A stretch of DNA of 52,404 nt, taken from NCBI GenBank assembly GCA_947624895.1, contig CANQMK010000006.1, positions 1 to 52,404 on the forward strand. The letters run 5' to 3'. Position 1 is the stretch's first letter; each line of letters begins with the position of its first letter. The notes under the pieces were generated by a model. It was not told where the DNA came from. It searched no databases and saw only the letters and a list, made by a program, of their open reading frames with translations. Below are positions 44,436 through 52,404 of the stretch, piece by piece. The position numbers and the translations under genes were made by a program. This DNA comes from an uncultured Oscillospiraceae bacterium (GTDB taxonomy: Bacteria; Bacillota; Clostridia; Oscillospirales; Oscillospiraceae).

Positions 44436-46892
44436 ATGGCGACCACCGCCAGCGTGGCCCTGCGGGTCACGGATAACATGAGCGCCACGCTGACCAACAT
44501 CCGCAGCTCGCTCACCCCGTTCCGGCGGGACGTGACGGAGTTGCAGCGGGAGCTGGACGGGTTTAGCCGACAGCGGGTCACGCTCCAGGTGGATCTGGAG
44601 TCGGCCAAGCGGGAGTTGGCGGAGGCCAAACGGGCCTTCCGGGAGTTGGAGGACGAGTCCAGCCAGACCAGGCTGGAACAGGCTCAGGAGGCATACAACA
44701 CCCTGGCCGCTCAGCTTCAGGAGGTCAACAAGGCCGCCAAGGCCACCACCCGGGAGATGGAGGATCTGTCCGGCGCGCTCTCCAGGACGGATAACCGGGC
44801 CGGGGCGATGAGTGTCGGCGGCTCCAGCGGTGACGGCGGAGAGGCCCCGGTGGGCGTCTCCGGGGCGTTGAGCGGCTTGGCCCAGGCGGGAATGATCCGG
44901 GAACTGGGGCAGAGCCTGAGCAAGGCGGCGGGGACGTTTGTTTCCAGCGCCATAGGCCCCGAGATGGGAGATGTGGTCAACACCGTACTGGGGGGCGCGG
45001 CCTCCGGGGCGGCGCTGGGCACCATGGTCGCCCCAGGCGTTGGTACTGCCATTGGGGCCGGTATCGGAGCCCTGACCGGCGGGATCACCGCCGGCACCCA
45101 GGCGGCGAAAAATCGCGACGACTATTTCATCCAGTATTACAACGGCATCATGGATCAGCAGGCGGAGTATTTGTCCGAACATATCCAGACCGGCAGCGAC
45201 ATCGCCGCCGGACGGGAGATGGATCTGCGCGGCCTGGCCGCCCTGCTGGGCGGAGACGAGGACGCCGCCGCCGACTTCCAGCGGCAGCTGATCGAGGTCG
45301 GACGGACGCCGCCGTTCTCTTATGAGACGGCGTTGGCCCTGTCCCGGGATATGCTGGGCCTTGGCCTGGGCCGGGAGGGGGCCATGTCCCGTGTCTACTC
45401 CCTATCCAACGCGGCGGCGGCGTTGGATCTGTCGGAGGGGGACGTGTCCAGCATTGTCTCTATCCTGGAGAGCGCCCAACTGGCGGGCAAGCTGGACAGC
45501 CGGGTGGCCAAAACACTTAGCAAGAAGGGCATCAACGTCTACGAGGCCCTGGCGGACGAGTTCGGCATTTCCACCTCCGAGGTAGGCGCTGGCCTGGGCG
45601 ATCTGGACGTGGAGCGGGCTGTAGCCGCCATCTATGCGTACATGGGTACTAGATTTGATGGTGCGGCTGCCGGCATGACGGACACATACGAGGGTCTGCG
45701 CGGTATCCTGGAGTCCTACCAGACGGACAACGACGCCGCCTACGGCGCGGGGTATAATGCGGAGCGGCAGGTCGGGCTGTCCGCCGAGGTGGACGCCATG
45801 AGCGGCGCCCTGGGCGGCGCCATCCAGGAACTCAATCAGGCCAGCGGCGCCCTGGCGGCCTATCGAGAGAACCTCCAGGAGCAGTACAACCGGGAGGCCC
45901 TGGACGCATTGCTCACCGGCGCGGCCCCGTCGGAGATCTACGGGGAGGAGCAGACCCAGGAGTTGATGGCCATGCACCAGCAGTACCTGGAGGCCCAGCG
46001 GTCCTGGGAGGAGGGCAACGAGGAGGGTGCCCTGCGGATGGAGAATCTGCGGGAACAGGCGGAGGCACTGGCCCAGGCGACCTACGACAACAGCGAGTGG
46101 GCCAAAACAGAGCTGACCGCCCAGGAGGAGAACACCGAAGCCATCCGAAATCTGACCGGGCAGCTCAAGGCCGGGATCATGCTGCGGTATACGGTGGAGC
46201 AGACAAGGCAGACTGGCCTGGGGGCCGTGGAGAACGCAATGTCCACAGGTGACAGAGATGTAGGTGCGATACGGAACGACACAGAGCTATTCACCGTGAC
46301 CGCAGACGGCTCCCACGCCTCCGGGCTGTGGCGGGTGCCCTACGATGACTACATTGCCCGGCTCCACGAGGGAGAGCGGGTACTGACCGCCCGAGAAGCC
46401 AGAGAGGCGGACACCCAGACCGGTTCGACGGAAAGGGGGGACGCCCTGAGCGCAGTCCTTCCTCCCGCCCCGGACGGGGTCCACGCCGCCGGCCTCTTGC
46501 GGGTGCCCTACGATGATTACATCGCCCAACTCCATGAGGGAGAGCGGGTGCTGACGGCCAGGGAGGCCCGGGAGGTGGACGCCCAAGTCGGCCCGACGGA
46601 GAGGTCGACCTCCCCGAGTACGGTCCTCTCCCCCGCACTGGATGGGATCCACGCCGCCGGTCTCTTGCGGGTGCCCTACGATGACTACATCGCCCAACTC
46701 CACGAGGGAGAGCGGGTGCTGACGGCCCGGGAGGCCCGGGAGGCGGACGCCGGCGGCAGAGTCGGCGGAGGGACCACCATCAACGTCAACATCAACGGCA
46801 ATTTCCAGGTCCGGGAGGACGGGGACATCGACCAGATCGCCCAGACCCTGGCGGAGCAGATCAGCCTGCTGCTCCAGGCGGGGACCTTCTAG
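44436..46892 (+). CDS. Tail tape-measure protein
   Basis: An 818-residue tape measure setting tail length. N-terminal coiled coils (LTPFRRDVTELQRELDGFSR, residues 20-110) lead to a Gly/Ala-rich hydrophobic segment (APGVGTAIGAGIGALTGGIT, about 190-220), a helical centre, and three 56-residue C-terminal repeats with VPYDDYIAQLHEGERVLTAR. The usual tape measure has one such VPYD-LHxGE-VLTA motif. At about 1.5 angstrom per residue the tail would be roughly 100-120 nm. GGAGGCG precedes the ATG, 2 nt after the frameshift product's stop. Confidence 0.92.
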   Translation: MATTASVALRVTDNMSATLTNIRSSLTPFRRDVTELQRELDGFSRQRVTLQVDLESAKRELAEAKRAFRELEDESSQTRLEQAQEAYNTLAAQLQEVNKAAKATTREMEDLSGALSRTDNRAGAMSVGGSSGDGGEAPVGVSGALSGLAQAGMIRELGQSLSKAAGTFVSSAIGPEMGDVVNTVLGGAASGAALGTMVAPGVGTAIGAGIGALTGGITAGTQAAKNRDDYFIQYYNGIMDQQAEYLSEHIQTGSDIAAGREMDLRGLAALLGGDEDAAADFQRQLIEVGRTPPFSYETALALSRDMLGLGLGREGAMSRVYSLSNAAAALDLSEGDVSSIVSILESAQLAGKLDSRVAKTLSKKGINVYEALADEFGISTSEVGAGLGDLDVERAVAAIYAYMGTRFDGAAAGMTDTYEGLRGILESYQTDNDAAYGAGYNAERQVGLSAEVDAMSGALGGAIQELNQASGALAAYRENLQEQYNREALDALLTGAAPSEIYGEEQTQELMAMHQQYLEAQRSWEEGNEEGALRMENLREQAEALAQATYDNSEWAKTELTAQEENTEAIRNLTGQLKAGIMLRYTVEQTRQTGLGAVENAMSTGDRDVGAIRNDTELFTVTADGSHASGLWRVPYDDYIARLHEGERVLTAREAREADTQTGSTERGDALSAVLPPAPDGVHAAGLLRVPYDDYIAQLHEGERVLTAREAREVDAQVGPTERSTSPSTVLSPALDGIHAAGLLRVPYDDYIAQLHEGERVLTAREAREADAGGRVGGGTTINVNINGNFQVREDGDIDQIAQTLAEQISLLLQAGTF
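46307..46774 (+). repeat. Three 168-bp repeats in the tape-measure gene
   Basis: GCGGGTGCCCTACGATGA begins at 46331, 46499 and 46667, an exact 168-bp period (56 codons). The blocks are similar over most of their length, with a more variable linker. Confidence 0.92.
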
Positions 46893-46905
46893 GAGGAGGT
46901 GGCAT

Positions 46906-47661
46906 ATGCGGACACACGTGTTCTTAGATGTGGGCAGCGGCCAGGAGTTGGTCCTGCCCACCTATGTCCAGACGGGGTACGCCTGGCGGCACGGTATGGG
47001 CATGGAGACGGTGTCCCTCACTCAACTGGGGGACATGGCGGTACCCACGGTGCGGACACTATGCGCGGAGCCGCTACGGGTGCTCCTCCCTGCTCACAAC
47101 TACCCCTTCTGCGTGCCGGGCGCGAACCTCAACCCCTGGACCTACCTGGAAGCGCTGGAACGGCGGTGCGATGCGCGAGCGATCCAGCGGTATATCATCA
47201 CCGGCACCCCGGTCAACGCGATGGTCTACATCAAGGAGATCAGCTACTCTGAGGAGGACGGGACGGGTGACCTGACGGTCACCATCTCTCTCCAAGAGGC
47301 CAAGATCCCGCTGGCGGAGCCGGTGGCCGGGGACGGCGTTGGCCCCTCCCCCGCGCTGGCCAGCCGGGACAACTCCGGGAGCAGCGATTTGACCGGGGGG
47401 ACGTACATCGTGGTGCAGGGAGATACCATGTGGGCCATCGCCCGGCGGTACTACGGAGACGGCTCCTTGTGCTGGCGTCTGGCGACCTACAACCAGATCC
47501 CCAACGCCAACGTGATCCGGCCCGGCCAGGCCGTCCGCATCCCGCCGGCGGATCAACTGCCCACCCAGGCGGCGGTGGTCAAGCCCGCCTCCGTCCGGGC
47601 GGTGGAGGACGTGGTGGCCCAGGGGACGCCGGAGGCGGTGCAGAGGCTGCTGGATATCTGA
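46906..47661 (+). CDS. LysM-domain tail/baseplate hub protein (XkdP-like)
   Basis: A 251-residue protein. The N-terminal part (DVGSGQELVLPTYVQTGYAW, TPVNAMVYIKEISYSEEDG) is as in XkdP/gp53-type hub proteins. Residues about 165-212 are a LysM fold (GGTYIVVQGDTMWAIARRYY, GDGSLCWRLATYNQIPNAN, VIRPGQAVRIPP), which binds peptidoglycan or sits in the tail lumen near the tape measure. GGAGGTGG precedes the ATG. Confidence 0.9.
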   Translation: MRTHVFLDVGSGQELVLPTYVQTGYAWRHGMGMETVSLTQLGDMAVPTVRTLCAEPLRVLLPAHNYPFCVPGANLNPWTYLEALERRCDARAIQRYIITGTPVNAMVYIKEISYSEEDGTGDLTVTISLQEAKIPLAEPVAGDGVGPSPALASRDNSGSSDLTGGTYIVVQGDTMWAIARRYYGDGSLCWRLATYNQIPNANVIRPGQAVRIPPADQLPTQAAVVKPASVRAVEDVVAQGTPEAVQRLLDI

Positions 47662-47673
47662 GGAGGGACGACG

Positions 47674-48657
47674 ATGCAACTCTACGCGGCGCCACCGGGC
47701 GGGGCGATGATGGATATCACCGACTTTGTCCGAACTGTCACCTGGTCGGGATCCTATCGACAGTGCGGGCGGCAACTCCAGATGGAGCTGCTCAACCCCT
47801 GGGGCAGCGGCATGACAAGGCCGGATATCCCCATCGGCAGCGCGGTGGAGCTGTGGGAGGAGGCGCAACGGCTCTTTGTTGGACAAGCGGTGACCCCGCG
47901 GCAGTCCTCCGAGAGTGCAATCCTCTCCATGACCGCTCTGGACGGCGGGCGGTACCTGGCCCGCAACGACGGGTGGTATAGCTGGAACGGCGTCACCCCG
48001 GAGGCCGCCACTCGGCAGGTGTGCCGGGACTTCGGTATCAAGGTGGGGACGCTGGCGGAGACGGGGGTGCGGCTATCCCGGGTGTTCGCCGGGGTCGCCC
48101 TGCACAAGATCCTGGCCACCCTCTACACCATGGCCGGGGAGAGTACGGGGCGGCGGTACATGATCCGCTTTGAGGAGGACGCGCTGTGCGTCCGGGCCAA
48201 GAGCGAGGATCCCCCCACGCTGACCCTGCGCCCCGGCGTCAACCTGATGACCCAGACCACCACCCAGGACGCCAGCAAGCTCTACACCCAGGTGGCGATC
48301 TACTCCCAGGACGGGTCGCTTCTGCGGACGCTGGACAGCCCGGAGGAGTTGGCGATCTACGGGCGGCTCCAGCGGGTGCTCACCCAGCGGGACGGGGAGG
48401 ACGCGGGCAAGGAGGCCCGGGCGTTCCTGGCGGACAACGGCCTGTTGCAGAGCATCACGGTGGACTGCCTGGGCGATGTACGGTTGGTGACCGGCGAGGC
48501 GGTGACTCTGATGGACACGAACACCGGGGCGGCGGGCCGGTTCTGGGTAGACGCGGACACCCACACCTGGAAAAATCACCAGCACTTTACCCGGTTGACC
48601 CTCAATTTCCGAAATTTGATGGACGAACAGTCAGCGGGGAAGGAGCTGGGGAAATGA
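47674..48657 (+). CDS. Baseplate hub protein (XkdQ-like)
   Basis: A 327-residue protein of the XkdQ/gp27-like hub family: DITDFVRTVTWSGSYRQCGR, ELWEEAQRLFVGQAV, MTALDGGRYLARNDGWYSWN, and a late domain with LLQSITVDCLGDVRLVTGEA. It forms the ring below the tube that holds the spike. AGGAGGGA lies before the ATG. Confidence 0.88.
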   Translation: MQLYAAPPGGAMMDITDFVRTVTWSGSYRQCGRQLQMELLNPWGSGMTRPDIPIGSAVELWEEAQRLFVGQAVTPRQSSESAILSMTALDGGRYLARNDGWYSWNGVTPEAATRQVCRDFGIKVGTLAETGVRLSRVFAGVALHKILATLYTMAGESTGRRYMIRFEEDALCVRAKSEDPPTLTLRPGVNLMTQTTTQDASKLYTQVAIYSQDGSLLRTLDSPEELAIYGRLQRVLTQRDGEDAGKEARAFLADNGLLQSITVDCLGDVRLVTGEAVTLMDTNTGAAGRFWVDADTHTWKNHQHFTRLTLNFRNLMDEQSAGKELGK

Positions 48658-48944
48658 ACGGCGTGGAGGAGCTGGTCCAGGTGTTCCAGGCGATCGCCCA
48701 GGAGCAGAGGGACGGCGGCCACGTGGCCATCGGGACCCTGCTGTCCCGGTCTCCGCCCTCGGTTCGGGTGGGGCGGCTCACCCTGGATGGGGACAGAGTC
48801 TGGATCAACGCGGCGGCAATCTACGTGCCCAGGCCAGAGCTGGGCGAGCCGCCTAACCCCGATCTGGCCTCGCCGGGAGACCGGGTGCTGGTGGTCTCCC
48901 CGGACGGGCAGACCTATGTTGTCGTGTGTAAGGTGGTGAGATGA
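48654..48944 (+). CDS. DUF2577 baseplate protein (XkdR-type)
   Basis: A 96-residue protein: MNGVEELVQVFQAIAQEQRD, VAIGTLLSRSPPSVRVGRLT, and a closing GDRVLVVSPDGQTYVVVCKV that suggests an OB-like fold. It matches the PBSX DUF2577 family. The ATGA overlap with the hub gene shows coupling. Confidence 0.85.
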   Translation: MNGVEELVQVFQAIAQEQRDGGHVAIGTLLSRSPPSVRVGRLTLDGDRVWINAAAIYVPRPELGEPPNPDLASPGDRVLVVSPDGQTYVVVCKVVR

Positions 48945-49369
48945 TGGCCGATCTGTTCCCGTCGATCCCTGGGGCGATGTCACCCATGGAGGGGCAGTCC
49001 CTCCCGATGTGCCGGGAGGTCAAATTCGACTTTGACCGGCGGCGGCCGGTCTTCGACCGGGGTCAGCCGGTCGCGGTGACGGGGAGCGAGGCGGTGCGCG
49101 TGTGGGCTTGGCACGCCCTACAGGCGGAGCGGTACCGGTACGAGCACGAGAGTTGGCAGTACGGCTGTGAACTCTACCGACTCCGGGGTCTCCCCTACCA
49201 GCCGGGCACCATTGAGGCGGAGGCAAAACGGTTCGTTGTCGAGGCGTTGACCGTCTGCCCCTATATCACCGCGGCAGAGGTGACGGAGATGGAACTGGTG
49301 GAGGACACGCTGCGGTTCGCGGTGCGATATACCGACATCTACGGAGGAGGTGATGTGATCCATGTTTGA
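48941..49369 (+). CDS. DUF2634 baseplate wedge protein (XkdS, gp25-like)
   Basis: A 142-residue protein with VKFDFDRRRPVFDRGQPVAV, AVRVWAWHALQAERYRYEHE and SWQYGCELYRLRGLPY, the family pattern of XkdS, which acts like T4 gp25 in triggering sheath contraction. It starts ATG 48941 or 48944 and overlaps both neighbours by a few bases. Confidence 0.88.
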   Translation: MMADLFPSIPGAMSPMEGQSLPMCREVKFDFDRRRPVFDRGQPVAVTGSEAVRVWAWHALQAERYRYEHESWQYGCELYRLRGLPYQPGTIEAEAKRFVVEALTVCPYITAAEVTEMELVEDTLRFAVRYTDIYGGGDVIHV

Positions 49370-50468
49370 GAGTCGGACGCGGGAGCATTTGAAGGCCGAG
49401 ATGTTGGCGGAACTCAGCGAGGCCAGCGGGCTAACGGCGATGGAGGGCGGCTTCGCGGATCAGTGCCTGGGTCCGATGGCCGTACAGTTGGAGCGGGTCT
49501 ATATGTCCATGGACGCCCTGCTGGGTATCCTCCACGTGGACGAGAGCTGCGGCGGGCTGATCGACGTGGCCGCGGATAACTTCGGGCTGACACGCAAGGC
49601 GGGCGCAGTGGCCACCGCAGAGGTGACCTTCTCCGGGGAGGCGGGGGTGACTATCCCGGCAGGCTCCATCTTTGCCACCTCAGACGGCCTACAATACGAC
49701 TTAGCTGAGGACGTGGTCCTGGACGCCCAGGGGGCCGGAGGGGGTATTCTGACGGCCCAGGAGGCGGGAGGGCGGTATAACGTGGCCGCTGGGGTCATTG
49801 ACCGTATGCTGGTCAATCCGCCCGGGGTGACCAGCTTCCGTGTCGGGGCCGCCGCCAACGGCGTGGATGTGGAGAGTGACAAGGCCCTGGTGGGCCGGTA
49901 CTACGACCGGCTCCAGCGGCCTGTGACCTCCGGCAACGCCAACCACTACCGGCAGTGGGCTCTGGAGGTGCCCGGCGTGGGCGAGGCGAGGGTGACCTCC
50001 CTGGTGCACGGCCCGGGCACGGTGGGGATCACCCTGGTGGATGAGACGTTTGGCCCGGTGGAGCCGGGGGTGGTGGAGACCGTAATCAATCACATCGAGG
50101 AGGAGCGGCCGGTGGGCATCCAGGTTCCGCCCTATGTGGTGAGCGCCACGGCGCTCACGGTGTCGGTGACGGCAACGGTTCGGCCAGGGCCGGCGGCGGA
50201 CATCGACGCCGTCCAGGCCGCTTTCCGCGCCGCGCTGGAGGGCTACCTTGTGGCACTGGTGCGGGAGCAGTACGCCCAGACCCATGACGCCGCCGAGGAG
50301 GATCGCGGCTACCGGCTGAGCTACAACCGGGTGGCCGCCACCCTGATGACCACGGCGGGAGTGGTGGACTACGCCACCCTGACCATCAACGGCGGCACGG
50401 AGGACGTGGCTATCGGGCGGGACGAGGTGCCCGTTGTAGGGGAGGTGGCGGTGACGTGGATCTCCTGA
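49362..50468 (+). CDS. Baseplate J-like protein (XkdT)
   Basis: A 368-residue wedge protein of the gpJ/gp6 family: FADQCLGPMAVQLERVYMSM, FGLTRKAGAVATAEVTFSGE, VTIPAGSIFATSDGLQYDL, GVTSFRVGAAANGVDVESDK, and the arm VGRYYDRLQRPVTSGNANHY. It forms the baseplate arms with XkdU. GGAGGTGATGTGATCC precedes the ATG. Confidence 0.93.
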   Translation: MFESRTREHLKAEMLAELSEASGLTAMEGGFADQCLGPMAVQLERVYMSMDALLGILHVDESCGGLIDVAADNFGLTRKAGAVATAEVTFSGEAGVTIPAGSIFATSDGLQYDLAEDVVLDAQGAGGGILTAQEAGGRYNVAAGVIDRMLVNPPGVTSFRVGAAANGVDVESDKALVGRYYDRLQRPVTSGNANHYRQWALEVPGVGEARVTSLVHGPGTVGITLVDETFGPVEPGVVETVINHIEEERPVGIQVPPYVVSATALTVSVTATVRPGPAADIDAVQAAFRAALEGYLVALVREQYAQTHDAAEEDRGYRLSYNRVAATLMTTAGVVDYATLTINGGTEDVAIGRDEVPVVGEVAVTWIS

Positions 50469-50989
50469 GCATGGTCCCCCGCTCCTGGAGAGAGTCGCCG
50501 GAGTTGGCGGAGGTGCTCCGGGTGGCGGGGCTGTTCGCGGACCGGCTGCGGGCCGATCTGGACCTGGTGGCGGAGCAGTTGGGCGTGGAGATGGCCACGG
50601 TGGGCCTGGAGGGCTGGGAGCAGACACTGGGCCTGGACTCCACCCCATCCCTGCCCCCGGACACCAGGCGGAGCCGGATCAAGGCCCGGCTCCAGGGGCT
50701 GGGAGTTACTACCCTGGCGGTGCTGGTGACCATCGCGGAGCGGTACACCGGGGGCGTCGCCCACGTGGAGGAGACGCCGGAGGCGTATCGGTTCCGGGTG
50801 GTGGTAGACGGGCTGCTCAACCCGCCGGGGGATATGGAGTCCCTGCGCCGCAGTATCGCGGAGATCAAGCCGGCGCACCTGGCTACGGACTACGCGTTCC
50901 AACTCCACGCGGGGCACATCCCGGCGCGATACGTCGGGGCGGTGCAGCAGGTCAAACACTATCACTTTGAGGGAGGCGACACAGAATGA
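50456..50989 (+). CDS. DUF2313 baseplate/tail protein I (XkdU-like)
   Basis: A 177-residue protein: LLSMVPRSWRESPELAEVLR, LEGWEQTLGLDSTPSLPPDT, and RRSRIKARLQGLGVTTLAVL, matching the XkdU/YmfQ family that links baseplate arms to fibres. The start is GTG 50456 after GGAGG, overlapping the J gene by 13 nt and the fibre gene by 4 nt. Confidence 0.9.
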   Translation: MDLLSMVPRSWRESPELAEVLRVAGLFADRLRADLDLVAEQLGVEMATVGLEGWEQTLGLDSTPSLPPDTRRSRIKARLQGLGVTTLAVLVTIAERYTGGVAHVEETPEAYRFRVVVDGLLNPPGDMESLRRSIAEIKPAHLATDYAFQLHAGHIPARYVGAVQQVKHYHFEGGDTE

Positions 50990-52404
50990 GTACTATCCCG
51001 CACATCACACTGACGAGCCAGGGCGAGACCATGATGCGCCGGTCCATTGACGAGGGGCCGATGACGTTCACCCGGATGGCCATGGGCGATGGCCGCCCGG
51101 CGGGGGCGATCCCCGGCCTGACGGGCATGGGCCGGGAGCGCCTGACGGTCCCGATCACCAAATCTGACCGGGCGGGCAACACCCTGACCCTGTTCGGCGA
51201 GGTCACAGGCGTCAGCGTGGCGTTTTCCTGGCGGGAACTGGGCCTTTTCGCCCGGATCGCCGGCGAAGGGGAACAGTTGGTTGGGTACCTGAACCTGGGG
51301 GACGCCGGTGAGGTAGTGGCCCCGGACGACGGCGTGGAGCGGGCCATCTACGTCACTCTGGCGGTGCTGGACGGCGCGGAGGTCACAGTGACGCTGGGTC
51401 CCCGGGAGCGCATTGACTGGGAGCAGATCAACGATCCCCCGGCCACCTATCCGCCCTCTCAGCACACCCACCCCTGGGCGGAGATCAACGATCCACCGGA
51501 GACCTATCCGCCCTCTCAGCACACCCATCCCTGGGCGGAGATCACGGATCCACCGGCCACGTACTTGACCGGGCACGGCGCGCCGGGGGTCGAGGTGATA
51601 GGCTCGGTGGGGATGAGGTATCTGGACCTGGACACCAACGCGCAGTACGTCTGCATCAGCCATGACGCCGGGGGCTATCACTGGAGTCCTCCGTACCTGC
51701 TGGGATCCGGCGGGCAGGTCGGCGGGGATCTCTCTGTGGGCGGTGTGTTCTCGGCCAAGGGCGACTACCTCGTAGTCGGGCCGGATCGTGTGACTGTCAA
51801 CAGGCGCCTGATGGGCAAGGACATGACGCTGAGCGGGGAGGCCAATGTGGACGGGACTCTAACGGTCGGCAAGACCGCCGAGATCCTCTCTGATGTGACG
51901 GTAGGACGGCCAGACGAGGAAGCGGGGCCGAAGGGCAATCTCAGGGTGTATGGCTCGGCAGCGCTACACAAGGCCACCGTTGACTCAAATATGGATGTGA
52001 CCGGCCACCTGTCCGTCGGCAGTACGGCGACCTTCGGAGGCAAACTCGTGCCTGCCGTAGCGGAGAACTCAAATGTAGGCGATGAGGGCAAGCGATTTCG
52101 GACGGCGTTTTTCAAAAAGTTCGAGGCGTCCGAGCACGTGGCCACGCCCAAACTCCGGCCCCCGACCGGGCTGGACTACATCAAGTTTATGTGCGAAGCC
52201 GATAATCCGCCCGGCGCGTCCCCCAACCCCTTGCCCCTTGAATGGGGCGGGACGGGACGGACGGATGGGGGATGGATCAACCCCAATCTGCTGACGAACT
52301 GGTACTTCGCCGACCCCATCAACCAGAGGGGGAAGACGAAGTACACAGCATCCGGTTACACCATCGACAGATACAAGTCATATCTTCCAGGCGGAGGAGA
52401 AGTT
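50986..52404 (+). CDS. Tail fibre protein, N-terminal part (open at window end)
   Basis: The frame stays open for 473 codons to the right edge. The N-terminus (STIPHITLTSQGETMMRRSI, then MTFTRMAMGDGRPAGAIPG) is the baseplate-attachment domain of phage fibres. Residues about 145-190 have two tandem units of WAEINDPPETYPPSQHTHP, whose HxH is a metal-binding motif of trimeric fibres and needles. Beta-helical repeats follow (LSVGGVFSAKGDYLVV, DVTGHLSVGSTATFGGKL). Near the edge, NLLTNWYFADPINQRGKTKY followed by GYTIDRY starts a domain seen in many Firmicute fibres. ATGA overlap with the XkdU gene. Confidence 0.88.
   Translation, partial: MSTIPHITLTSQGETMMRRSIDEGPMTFTRMAMGDGRPAGAIPGLTGMGRERLTVPITKSDRAGNTLTLFGEVTGVSVAFSWRELGLFARIAGEGEQLVGYLNLGDAGEVVAPDDGVERAIYVTLAVLDGAEVTVTLGPRERIDWEQINDPPATYPPSQHTHPWAEINDPPETYPPSQHTHPWAEITDPPATYLTGHGAPGVEVIGSVGMRYLDLDTNAQYVCISHDAGGYHWSPPYLLGSGGQVGGDLSVGGVFSAKGDYLVVGPDRVTVNRRLMGKDMTLSGEANVDGTLTVGKTAEILSDVTVGRPDEEAGPKGNLRVYGSAALHKATVDSNMDVTGHLSVGSTATFGGKLVPAVAENSNVGDEGKRFRTAFFKKFEASEHVATPKLRPPTGLDYIKFMCEADNPPGASPNPLPLEWGGTGRTDGGWINPNLLTNWYFADPINQRGKTKYTASGYTIDRYKSYLPGGGEV

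Larger units (their letters stand above)
18918..52404. mobile_element. Prophage, left end and about 33.5 kb of its genome (right end not in window)
   Basis: It is bounded on the left by the tRNA-Gly scar, followed by integrase, regulation, replication, packaging, head, contractile tail and fibre genes in canonical order. All except the three leftmost genes are on the plus strand. Head genes are HK97-type and tail genes follow the PBSX XkdK-XkdU order. Lysis genes and attR should lie right of 52404. Confidence 0.95.

Overview
The window is from a high-GC, Gram-positive-type clostridium, most likely of the Oscillospiraceae (Flavonifractor/Lawsonibacter-like). This is inferred from gene content (rqcH, mini-RNase III, alr next to an EndoA-type toxin, S-layer-homology surface proteins), from strong Shine-Dalgarno sites with many GTG starts, and from a dispersed palindrome I associate with that family. 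No species call can be made from the sequence alone.

Positions 1-18,900 are host chromosome. They hold the 3' end of uvrB, then a minus-strand housekeeping run (rqcH, mini-RNase III, a secreted protein, ndoA-type toxin, alr, a lipoprotein, NAD(P)H-hydrate dehydratase, dihydrofolate reductase). A plus-strand TerB-like/AAA+ ATPase follows, interrupted by a perfect 38-bp inverted repeat. Next come a cold-shock gene with a structured leader, an SLH protein, nagA, and a 2171-residue SLH-anchored protein with an M60-like (mucinase-type) zinc site and a dockerin-like segment. NagA and the M60 protein together suggest use of host mucin or amino sugars.

From 18,918 to the right edge the window is a prophage integrated in a tRNA-Gly(CCC) gene. 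Only the displaced tRNA 3' half is seen; the intact tRNA and the right end lie outside. Gene order is: integrase (no canonical start codon), lipoprotein moron, a divergent switch made of two ribbon-helix-helix proteins with operators inside both promoter spacers, an XRE protein, an excisionase-like protein, a replication initiator carrying four iterons and an A-rich tract (probable origin), DnaB helicase, ParA, ParB, C5 DNA methyltransferase, a run of small cysteine-rich or acidic early proteins, and an HUH Rep-like protein whose start codon lies in a perfect hairpin. Then come a KTR-type zinc protein, HNH nuclease, a structured GC-rich region, a repeat protein, a ParB-fold protein, a radical-SAM protein, and the terminase pair.

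The structural genes encode an HK97-type head (portal, protease, capsid, connectors) and a PBSX/XkdK-U-like contractile tail (sheath, tube, frameshifted chaperone, tape measure, LysM hub protein, baseplate, fibre open at the right edge), so the virion should be a myovirus. Lysis genes are not in the window.

The most notable signals are: (1) a GGTGTCCAATTTGGACACC palindrome family found at five prophage sites and not seen in the host part; (2) the radical-SAM plus ParB-fold pair beside the terminase; (3) the HUH Rep gene with its hairpin in a phage that also has iterons, DnaB and ParAB; (4) the RHH/RHH immunity switch; and (5) the 38-bp inverted repeat in the AAA+ gene.
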